Positions 1 to 5,349 of a stretch of DNA of 6,428 bases are shown here, in pieces (position 1 is the first letter of the stretch; each line of letters starts with the position of its first letter). Location: NCBI GenBank assembly GCA_946480965.1, contig CAMLMI010000281.1, forward strand, positions 1-6,428. Direction: 5' to 3'. This DNA is from an uncultured Verrucomicrobiales bacterium (GTDB lineage: Bacteria; Verrucomicrobiota; Verrucomicrobiae; Limisphaerales; CANJSG01). The notes below the pieces were generated by a model. That model worked only from the letters and a program-made list of their open reading frames with translations. It made no database searches and was not told the DNA's origin. The translations under genes and the position numbers were made by a program.

Positions 1-37
1 AAATGGCGAGGGCTTACCACCGACAATAGGAGGTGAT

Positions 38-877
38 TTATCGGCGCGGAGTCTTGCTGGCGATCCAGCCGAGATCCGCTCGATCATTGGCCGGAGGGGT
101 CAGCCCCGGGAAGTTGACCATCTGGACCTTGCGCCAAGTCGATTTGGACTCCATGCGCTTGATTTCGGAATGGCCATCCGCGAAGGCGAAACCGGCTGCT
201 CCGTTGTGGTAAGTCGCAGGCAAATCGACCCAATTATTGGTGGCCCAGGGGTTCACGAAGAAGCAGGGGTCGTTGATGCTGTCGGGATGCTCATCAACCA
301 GCAGCCATGAGTTGGCCGGGCCGGGATTGTTCAACTCGCTGGACTTTCTGGCCCAGAAAAACGTCGGGGTCCATCCGTTGAAACCAGCCTTGTTGCCGTC
401 TCCCATGGCCGCATTCATGGAAATGCTCCGGACCCGGGGGCCGCGGTTGGAGGGGTGCTTATAGATATCGGCGGGGCACTTGAAGACGGCCGGGGATGCT
501 TTGATAAGAGGTCCGAGCTTGGCGTAGTTGCCGTCGATGAGGAAGTTGACGTTGGTGTTGTCCGCCGAGGCCGTCCAATCCAGCCAGCCGGTAGCCCAAC
601 TGTCTCGACGAGTTCCACCTTGGGCGTCGCCGCCATGGTCATTGCGGACCAGCCTATCACTGTTGTCCAAGGCATACATGGTCCAAGCCAACGTGATCTG
701 CTTGGTGTTGTTCATGCACATGATGCCTTGGGCCTTGGTCTTCGCCTTGCCAAGAGCCGGCAACAACATGCCGGCCAAGATCGCGATGATCGCGATGACT
801 ACAAGAAGCTCAATCAAGGTGAATCCCCAATGGCTCGAGCGGGGCATATGGGTATGGGGTTGCGCTTGGGCTTTCAT
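38..877 (-). CDS. Type II secretion/type IV pilin-like pseudopilin with H-X9-DG motif
   Basis: Predicted 279-aa prepilin-like protein, processed by prepilin peptidase and anchored in or assembled at the inner membrane. Residues 18-22 read G|FTLI and are followed by Glu23 (position +5 after cleavage). A hydrophobic helix then runs to about residue 42, the classic class III signal. Near the C-terminus His224 is followed by exactly nine residues and then Asp234-Gly235. This is the H-X9-DG motif of a prepilin family greatly expanded in Verrucomicrobiota and Planctomycetota. Cys54 follows the helix and a Lys-Cys-Pro motif lies at 133-135. The frame stays open upstream to a TTG at 1222, but the extra 115 residues do not look like protein and a pilin leader is short, so I start at ATG 877. 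ATG 847 (residue 11) gives an even shorter leader and is possible. Neither has a clear Shine-Dalgarno. The precise role (pilus, secretion or cell-surface structure) cannot be told. Confidence 0.9.
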   Translation of the reverse strand: MKAQAQPHTHMPRSSHWGFTLIELLVVIAIIAILAGMLLPALGKAKTKAQGIMCMNNTKQITLAWTMYALDNSDRLVRNDHGGDAQGGTRRDSWATGWLDWTASADNTNVNFLIDGNYAKLGPLIKASPAVFKCPADIYKHPSNRGPRVRSISMNAAMGDGNKAGFNGWTPTFFWARKSSELNNPGPANSWLLVDEHPDSINDPCFFVNPWATNNWVDLPATYHNGAAGFAFADGHSEIKRMESKSTWRKVQMVNFPGLTPPANDRADLGWIASKTPRR

Positions 878-991
878 AAATACTGGGAATGGGTCCGGAG
901 AACGTAGCGGGCTGGAACAATGGTCGGTATCACCAAAAGAGGGGACAAACGGTCCCATACCGTCCACGGCGGGGGCAGGGCCAGTTTTGAT

Positions 992-1009
992 TGTGAGCGG
1001 TCGGTCACA
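992..1009. promoter_or_regulatory. Palindrome TGTGA-N8-TCACA, possible operator
   Basis: The 18 bases form an inverted repeat. The outer five pairs are perfect (TGTGA/TCACA), and CG/CG pairs again inside at 998-999 and 1002-1003. It resembles a CRP/FNR-family site, except that the spacer is 8 bp rather than the 6 bp of the classic CRP site. It lies 115 bp upstream of the pilin ATG and about 220 bp upstream of the secreted-protein start. Binding is inferred from symmetry only, and it could also fold as a small RNA hairpin in the pilin leader transcript. Confidence 0.3.
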
Positions 1010-1220
1010 GGCTTCGGTTTTCGAGAGAACCCACCCTTCGGCAAGCACTCGGCTCTTTGGGGAACAGTCAAAATGTTGCCAACCGGTTCCACAGGGAGCT
1101 ATGCACGTTTTTACGCACAGATCTTGGAATTGTGTAGTTGTTTTTATTACGCGCTTAATTTGCCTGTCCAATCTTCTGTGGGCTGAGGGTTGACGGTTGT
1201 GCTTCAAGTGGCGGGGGATC

Positions 1221-1225
1221 AAGGA
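1221..1225 (+). promoter_or_regulatory. Ribosome binding site deciding the GTG start at 1233
   Basis: AAGGA lies 7 nt upstream of GTG 1233. It supports this start over TTG 1197 and ATG 1254, neither of which has a comparable purine box at proper spacing. Confidence 0.5.
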
Positions 1226-1232
1226 TGACGGG

Positions 1233-2156
1233 GTGATCCGGCAATCGAAACCGATGATCGGAATGGTGCTGGGATGCCTCGCGGTGGGCTTGGCTCACGG
1301 AGCGGATCCGATTTCCGAGGCGGATGCCTGGCTGACTGGACCGATCCGGTTGCCGGAGACGGTCGCAACGGCTGTTCCCGACTCGGGCCTATCCAGCGTG
1401 GCGGTGAGATTGATCGGGGATGCGCTGGCGGTGACGTGGAACACGGAGGCGGCCACCAACGGTTTGGGCTTCGTCTGGTTCAGTCCGGCGGCTTCGGGCT
1501 CCGGAGCATCGCGGCCATGGTTCCGCCGGGAGGCATCCTGGAAGGGGGACCGTTTCGTGGCCGAGATCCCGGTTGTCGATCTGGACGAGCCGATCATCTA
1601 TTTCGCCGCCATGCGTTCCACCAACGGGCAGGAGACGGTTTCACGGGTTCGGGTCTGTCTGCCGCGCGGGTTGAACCTGTCCAAACCAACCGCGCCACGC
1701 CGCGCCTTTCTGGAAGGTTTCGAGGAGGAGGCGTGGAACTGGAAGAATCTGGACGAGCGCGCGACGGTGAAACGCATCGCTGCCGGGCGCGCGAGCGGGC
1801 ATGCGCTGGAGGTCGGGATCTCTCCCGGGCAAAGATCGGCTGCGGTCGCAACGCCTCTGGTCCGGGGCCTGACCGCTCTCCGCGTATCGGCCCATGGGTT
1901 CAGCGTGTGGCTGCGAGGTTCGGCTGCCGGGATCAATATCCGCGTCTTGGCGATGGCGCACGCTGGAACGGACCGGCAGATCAGCGCGGCCTTCCCGGGA
2001 ACCGTCGCACCGTTGGAGACATGGACCCGGTTCGATTTCCGGTTCGACCAGTTGGAGGGGTTTCCTCTCGGAGCACTGGACCAGATCGTTTTCGAGATCG
2101 TCGGCCAAGGGCCGTGTTCCGTTCGGTTCGACGATCTGGAATGGCTGGGGCTCTGA
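1233..2156 (+). CDS. Secreted two-domain protein with C-terminal CBM-like beta-sandwich (unknown function)
   Basis: Predicted 307-aa exported protein. I start at GTG 1233 because AAGGA (1221-1225) sits 7 nt upstream and the resulting N-terminus is a compact signal peptide: basic residues to Lys6, hydrophobic 8-21, and likely cleavage after Ala-His-Gly23. In-frame alternatives are TTG 1197 and ATG 1254. Val-Leu-Gly-Cys15 also resembles a weak lipobox, so a lipoprotein is not excluded. Residues about 38-145 are beta-rich and ordered like an Ig/fibronectin-type domain. Residues about 158-307 begin Phe-Leu-Glu-Gly-Phe-Glu, contain a Trp-Thr-Arg-Phe-Asp-Phe strand (264-269) and end with Phe-Asp-Asp-Leu-Glu-Trp (299-304). 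That pattern is typical of galactose-binding-like and carbohydrate-binding jelly rolls. No catalytic motif is visible. Binding of a polysaccharide is an inference from fold style, and the ligand is unknown. Confidence 0.75.
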   Translation: MIRQSKPMIGMVLGCLAVGLAHGADPISEADAWLTGPIRLPETVATAVPDSGLSSVAVRLIGDALAVTWNTEAATNGLGFVWFSPAASGSGASRPWFRREASWKGDRFVAEIPVVDLDEPIIYFAAMRSTNGQETVSRVRVCLPRGLNLSKPTAPRRAFLEGFEEEAWNWKNLDERATVKRIAAGRASGHALEVGISPGQRSAAVATPLVRGLTALRVSAHGFSVWLRGSAAGINIRVLAMAHAGTDRQISAAFPGTVAPLETWTRFDFRFDQLEGFPLGALDQIVFEIVGQGPCSVRFDDLEWLGL

Positions 2157-2290
2157 CCCAGCCCAAGCTTCCGAATGACTCAAAGGGCCAAGAAGGAATC
2201 CGAACATCACCACCTGAGGGGACGCATTGCGATGTCTTTCCCTTGGCCTCCATCCGGACCGAATGGTGCTCGGGGGCGAACCCGCCCGGC
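2157..2290. other. Convergent intergenic region, no clear terminator
   Basis: This spacer separates the stop codons of the secreted protein (plus) and the zinc-ribbon protein (minus). A 7-bp inverted repeat, GGCCAAG (2186-2192) and CTTGGCC (2242-2248), has a 49-base loop, too open for an ordinary intrinsic terminator. A 5-bp GGGCG/CGCCC stem lies near 2273-2286. Neither is followed by a T-run in either direction. I see no gene here. Confidence 0.4.
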
Positions 2291-2803
2291 TCAGTCCTTG
2301 TAGACGATCATCACCGCGAAGTCGGTGATCATGCGGCTGCCGGACGCATCGGCGTGGGTGTAGGTCACGGGCGTGATGCTTACGATGTTTGTCTGGCCGA
2401 TCTTGCCGAGGAACTCCGAGATGACCTCGTCGAATTTGTCTTTGCCGACCTCGACGCAGTCGCCGTGCTTGATGGTCTTCACCCGGAGGTTGCCGGTGGA
2501 TTTGGCGGCGGCTTCCAGCGGCGGCTTCGGCTTTTCGATCAACGACGAGCCCGGGCTTCCGGCGGGGCGTTGGGGCACGACGAACTGCTTCTCGATGCGC
2601 GGCGGCTGGTTCGGCGGCACCACGGGCAAGGGCACGCTGGGTGGAGGCGCTTCCTGCGTGGGCGCGGTCCGCACGTCGTCCTGGTCCGGCGACGGGATCT
2701 TGATGGTCTTGTTGCAGGACGGGCAATCGATGTCGGTGCCGGCATCGGAAGGGTCCGCGGCGAGTTCCACGTCGCAGAAGGGGCAGTTGAAGATGATGTC
2801 CAT
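2291..2803 (-). CDS. Zinc-ribbon protein with proline-rich linker and conserved C-terminal domain (function unknown)
   Basis: Predicted 170-aa cytoplasmic protein without signal peptide or membrane helix. The N-terminus is a zinc ribbon: Cys7-Pro-Phe-Cys10 and Cys27-Pro-Ser-Cys30, each followed by a short hydrophobic strand, a four-cysteine knuckle pair spaced as in small finger-like domains. A Pro/Gln/Ser-rich flexible linker spans about 38-100. A compact alpha/beta domain follows at about 105-170. It contains His-Gly-Asp-Cys116, a helix-like stretch at about 122-134 and a final beta strand ending Val-Tyr-Lys-Asp. The start ATG 2803 is fixed by the ribbon lying directly behind it; no Shine-Dalgarno is visible. 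I do not recognise the C-terminal domain. Proteins with a ribbon plus linker of this kind are common in Verrucomicrobiota and Planctomycetota and usually unannotated. A role in protein or nucleic-acid binding is only a guess. It converges on the secreted-protein gene and diverges from the aldo/keto reductase. Confidence 0.8.
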   Translation of the reverse strand: MDIIFNCPFCDVELAADPSDAGTDIDCPSCNKTIKIPSPDQDDVRTAPTQEAPPPSVPLPVVPPNQPPRIEKQFVVPQRPAGSPGSSLIEKPKPPLEAAAKSTGNLRVKTIKHGDCVEVGKDKFDEVISEFLGKIGQTNIVSITPVTYTHADASGSRMITDFAVMIVYKD

Positions 2804-2867
2804 GGTCGGCGCGCTGGTTGGCGGCAGGCGTAAACGAATTGCAGGGACCGGGCAAGCGTCGGGATCG

Positions 2868-2899
2868 TTTCGGGGCCGCTTTCGCGCGGCCGGGCGAAA
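2868..2899. repeat. Strong inverted repeat in divergent spacer
   Basis: TTTCG (2868-2872) pairs with CGAAA (2895-2899), and inside it GGCCGC (2874-2879) pairs with GCGGCC (2886-2891), leaving a six-base loop and a small internal bulge (one base against three). Eleven of the base pairs are perfect. It sits between the starts of the zinc-ribbon gene (65 bp from its ATG) and the aldo/keto reductase (50 bp from its ATG). With no T-run beside it, it is less likely a terminator than an operator, a leader hairpin or a dispersed palindromic repeat unit. Confidence 0.5.
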
Positions 2900-2948
2900 A
2901 TTGTCGCGGTCAATGCTGGGCGTTGCCTAGTGTCCCGACCCAAGCCGT

Positions 2949-3893
2949 ATGCAGACCATTCCCCTTGGCCCCACTTCCCTCGCCGTCAGCCGTCTCGCCT
3001 TCGGATGCTGGCGCCTGCTCGGCGTCAACAGCCCCGAAGAGGTCACGCCGGATCGCGCCAATGCCGCCCGGGCCGCGCTGATCGCCGCCTACGAGGCCGG
3101 CTACACGCTCTTCGACCTCGCCGACGTTTACAGCATGGGCGCGGCGGAGATCGCGCTGGGCCGGACGCTGAAGGACGTTTCCGGAATGCGCGAACGCATC
3201 GTCATCGCCAGCAAATGCGGCGTGCGCAAGAAGGGCGACCCGACGCCCGACGCGCCGTATCGCTACGATTTCTCCAAGGACTACATCGTCCGTTCCTGCG
3301 AGCAGTCGCTCCAACGCCTCGGCATCACGACGTTCGACCTCTTCATGCTCCACCGCCCCGATTGGCTGTGCAATCCGGCGGAGGTGGCGGCGGCGTTCGA
3401 TCAGCTGAAATCACAGGGCAAGGTGCGCGAGTTCGGCGTGAGCAATTTCGCCCCGTCCCAAGTGGCGATGTTGCAAAAGTCCTGCCCCATGCCGCTGGTC
3501 GTGAACCAGGTTCAGATCAGCCTGCTGCACCTTGCGGCCTTCCAGGACGGCACGTTGGACCAATGCCTGGCCGAGCGCATCACGCCGATGGCTTGGAGCC
3601 CGCTGAACGGCGGCCGGTTGGTCGAGGAGCACCCCATAGACATCAATTCGCCCGGACACGCGCTGCGGATCGGCGTGCGCGAGGAACTGGAGCGCATCGC
3701 CCGCCGCCACGGCACGAGCCGCAAGAACATCGCGCTGGCGTGGCTGCTGAAGCATCCGGCGAAGATCCAGCCCGTGATCGGCTCGGCGAAGGCCGAGAAC
3801 ATCCGCGACGCGGTCAAGGCGACCGAGATCAACCTTTCGCGCGAGGAATGGTATCTCCTGCTGGAGACGGCGCTGGGACAACGGTTGGCGTAA
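2949..3893 (+). CDS. Aldo/keto reductase, YdhF-like family
   Basis: Predicted 314-aa cytosolic NAD(P)H-dependent oxidoreductase with the (beta/alpha)8 barrel of the aldo/keto reductases, which reduce aldehydes and ketones to alcohols. All four catalytic residues are present in family spacing: Asp56, Tyr61, Lys89 (in Ala-Ser-Lys-Cys-Gly) and His135 (in Leu-His-Arg-Pro-Asp). Gly-Val-Ser-Asn-Phe at 163-167 and the cofactor-side motif Pro-Val-Ile-Gly-Ser-Ala-Lys at 275-281 are also present. The Asp-Gly-Thr-Leu-Asp-Gln segment (200-205), Pro-Met-Ala-Trp-Ser (213-217) and Gly-Gly-Arg-Leu (221-224) resemble the E. coli YdhF branch more than the plant or mammalian AKR1 types. Length is normal for the family. 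ATG 2949 is chosen because the first barrel strands follow immediately; no Shine-Dalgarno is obvious. The physiological substrate cannot be read from the sequence. It appears monocistronic. Confidence 0.93.
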   Translation: MQTIPLGPTSLAVSRLAFGCWRLLGVNSPEEVTPDRANAARAALIAAYEAGYTLFDLADVYSMGAAEIALGRTLKDVSGMRERIVIASKCGVRKKGDPTPDAPYRYDFSKDYIVRSCEQSLQRLGITTFDLFMLHRPDWLCNPAEVAAAFDQLKSQGKVREFGVSNFAPSQVAMLQKSCPMPLVVNQVQISLLHLAAFQDGTLDQCLAERITPMAWSPLNGGRLVEEHPIDINSPGHALRIGVREELERIARRHGTSRKNIALAWLLKHPAKIQPVIGSAKAENIRDAVKATEINLSREEWYLLLETALGQRLA

Positions 3894-3901
3894 CGCACCG
3901 T
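3881..3901. terminator. Hairpin across the convergent junction (possible bidirectional terminator without U-tract)
   Basis: ACGGT (3881-3885) pairs with ACCGT (3897-3901), and GCG (3888-3890) pairs with CGC (3894-3896). The loop is TAA, which is the stop codon of the aldo/keto reductase, and two bases (3886-3887) bulge. The structure fills the 7-bp gap between the two convergent stops and would form in both transcripts. No T-run follows in either direction, so ordinary intrinsic termination is doubtful. It may instead stabilise 3' ends or be chance. Confidence 0.3.
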
Positions 3902-5253
3902 CAGCGCGGAACGGAATTCGTCTCGACGGGCTTAGCTGCGGACCGTTTCGGCCAGTCGGAGAAGTTGGTTGCGGCGCGTGGAGTCGCCTCGATCTCGACG
4001 AAGTGGATCGGCTCCCAGCTGAGAAGGGCTTCGGCCGAGGTCACTGTGCCGTCGAGGAAATCGGCTTCGTTCTTCAGGTGGAAGCGAAAGACCGTATCGG
4101 ACCAGGCCGCCCACTGGAATCCGTGGTTGGTGCCTCGCTGATCCACCAAGCCAATGTAGCGGATCTGATGCGGCCTTTCCTGATAGCCCCCGCTCGCCGT
4201 CACGCGCAACGAGGCCTGCCAGTTTGTCACCGCCGGAGTTGGGTCGTCGTGCCAGCCGAGGTCCAAGCGCGCCGTAAAAAGGCGGTTCAGCGTGTTCGTG
4301 AACACGCCCGAGTTCGGCTGACCGGCCGTATTGGGATAGAGCGGTCCGATGCGGACCTGGTTTGACGCCGGGAAATCTCGGACCCGGACCAGCCCGAGCC
4401 GCAGCGTCCAAGGCGAATCGTCCAGCCACACCGGACGAAGTCCCACTTGCAGCAGGCCGTTGGTCCAGCCTCGGTTGTCCACGTGCTGGTGGATGCCGTC
4501 CATACTCTGGTTCACCATGTAGAGGGAGGCTACCTGCCAGTTGATGGACACGATTCCGGAGCGGGTGGTTTCGAGTATTTTCAACCGCAGAAGCGAAGAA
4601 TCCAGAACGCCGTCGGGCGGCGGCACGGCGGGCACCTGCCAATCTTCGACCAACACTTGGAGACCGTGGGGCGCCTCTGGCGGATTGACCGGGGGCAAGG
4701 CCGACAGATACGGGAAGCGCGTGCCTTTCGGCTCGATGGAAACGGTCCCGAGGAGCTGCGGTGGGAGTTTGGCCGTTCCACGATGATAGATCCTCAAGTC
4801 AAACGGCCGACCATTTTGGGGAGCATGCGGCAGAACAAATGCCGAGACATGCGCCGCTGGGCCGCCGGGAACCGTCGGATTAAACATGGCGAGCGGCTGC
4901 CCTTCCACACCGCCCATCACCGGACGAAGCTCCAGTGTTCCCAGATCCGCCGGATGACCTGCGGAGATCCAAACCGCTCCCGCCATCTGGGGACCGGCGT
5001 CGAAATAGGTTGGAGCGAAGGACGAGAACCCCATCGCGCTCGCGGCGCGACCGATCAGTTCAATTAACGCGGCTGCGCCGTGGCGCGGCATCCGGTTGTC
5101 CGGCCGCCAAGTGACCGCTTCGACCGTGACCTTCCGCCCGTTGGGCAAACGGAAGCTCTGCTTGGGCCAAGCCAAGAACGCGACCAGCGCAAGCCCGGCG
5201 ACCAAAAGAAGAACGCCCCCTGCCCACAGCCCGCGCTTGATTCGTTGATTCAT
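3901..5253 (-). CDS. Membrane-anchored protein of unknown function
   Basis: Predicted 450-aa protein that I do not recognise. The N-terminus is Met-Asn-Gln-Arg-Ile-Lys-Arg followed by one hydrophobic helix at about 8-29 and Trp-Pro-Lys, so it should be anchored in the inner membrane with the remaining ~420 residues outside the cytoplasm, or be an uncleaved or cleaved export signal. The rest is beta-rich, with many short aromatic strands, Pro-rich turns (186-195, 208-213) and few cysteines. No enzyme motif is evident. I start at ATG 5253 because GGAGG (5264-5260) lies 6 nt upstream and the membrane helix follows directly. The frame remains open to 5316, but the extra 21 residues would precede the anchor. 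The gene follows the cyclophilin gene on the same strand with a 96-bp gap, so they may be co-transcribed. It ends 7 bp from the convergent reductase stop. Confidence 0.75.
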   Translation of the reverse strand: MNQRIKRGLWAGGVLLLVAGLALVAFLAWPKQSFRLPNGRKVTVEAVTWRPDNRMPRHGAAALIELIGRAASAMGFSSFAPTYFDAGPQMAGAVWISAGHPADLGTLELRPVMGGVEGQPLAMFNPTVPGGPAAHVSAFVLPHAPQNGRPFDLRIYHRGTAKLPPQLLGTVSIEPKGTRFPYLSALPPVNPPEAPHGLQVLVEDWQVPAVPPPDGVLDSSLLRLKILETTRSGIVSINWQVASLYMVNQSMDGIHQHVDNRGWTNGLLQVGLRPVWLDDSPWTLRLGLVRVRDFPASNQVRIGPLYPNTAGQPNSGVFTNTLNRLFTARLDLGWHDDPTPAVTNWQASLRVTASGGYQERPHQIRYIGLVDQRGTNHGFQWAAWSDTVFRFHLKNEADFLDGTVTSAEALLSWEPIHFVEIEATPRAATNFSDWPKRSAAKPVETNSVPR

Positions 5254-5349
5254 GCCATGCCTCCAAGGACCCGTTAATACGGGGGCGTGAATGACCGAAG
5301 CGTCCGGCCTTGGCAACTCCGCAGAAGCTTCCGCCCCGGCAATGAAGGA
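5254..5349. other. Intergenic spacer between cyclophilin and membrane-protein genes
   Basis: This 96-bp gap lies between two minus-strand genes. It holds the Shine-Dalgarno of the 450-aa gene and a 14-bp near-palindrome, GCAGAAGCTTCCGC (5321-5334), that has no loop and no T-run and so is not a terminator. TATTAA (5279-5274, minus) is a possible -10 box but lacks a well-placed -35. Read-through from the cyclophilin gene is therefore the simpler reading. Confidence 0.3.
5260..5264 (-). promoter_or_regulatory. Ribosome binding site deciding the start at 5253
   Basis: On the minus strand GGAGG sits 6 nt before ATG 5253. It is the best Shine-Dalgarno of any gene start in the window and excludes the longer reading from 5316. 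Confidence 0.65.

Larger units (their letters stand above)
878..1232. promoter_or_regulatory. Divergent intergenic region with AT-rich probable promoter pocket
   Basis: This 355-bp spacer lies between the starts of the pseudopilin (minus) and the 307-aa secreted protein (plus), so it should hold both promoters. I see no convincing gene in it. The stretch 1104-1160 is much richer in A and T than its surroundings. On the minus strand TTGGAC (1171-1166) and TAATAA (1149-1144) are 16 bp apart, a weak sigma70-like pair for the pilin gene. On the plus strand TTGGAA (1124-1129) and TATTAC (1145-1150) are 15 bp apart. A direct repeat, GTTTTTACGC (1107-1116) and GTTTTTATTACGC (1140-1152), starts 33 bp apart. 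The box assignments are guesses; only the AT-rich pocket is solid. Confidence 0.35.

Noticed and set aside
878..1222. N-terminal extension of the pilin frame to a TTG at 1222 (115 extra residues)
   Set aside because: The prepilin cleavage motif must lie near the N-terminus, and the extra residues resemble translated non-coding DNA with mixed composition. The region also contains the AT-rich promoter pocket.
2304..2335. Inverted repeat ATCACCG...CGGTGAT near the 3' end of the zinc-ribbon gene
   Set aside because: It lies inside the conserved coding segment and is explained by the codons for Ile-Thr-Asp-Phe-Ala-Val-Met; no T-run follows.
1274..2833. Long plus-strand open frame of 519 codons
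   Set aside because: It overlaps the secreted protein in another frame and runs antisense across the zinc-ribbon gene. Its product is rich in Arg and Gly, typical of an off-frame reading of GC-rich coding DNA.
1641..2855. Minus-strand open frame of 404 codons
   Set aside because: It lies in a different frame over the zinc-ribbon gene and antisense to the secreted-protein gene, with Arg/Pro-rich shadow composition.
2930..4141. Plus-strand open frame of 403 codons over the aldo/keto reductase
   Set aside because: The reductase frame has all catalytic motifs. This one is an Arg/Pro-rich shadow that also crosses the convergent junction.
5321..5334. Near-palindrome around a HindIII-like core behind the cyclophilin gene
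   Set aside because: It has no loop and no T-run, so it cannot be an intrinsic terminator, and short palindromes of this kind are common.
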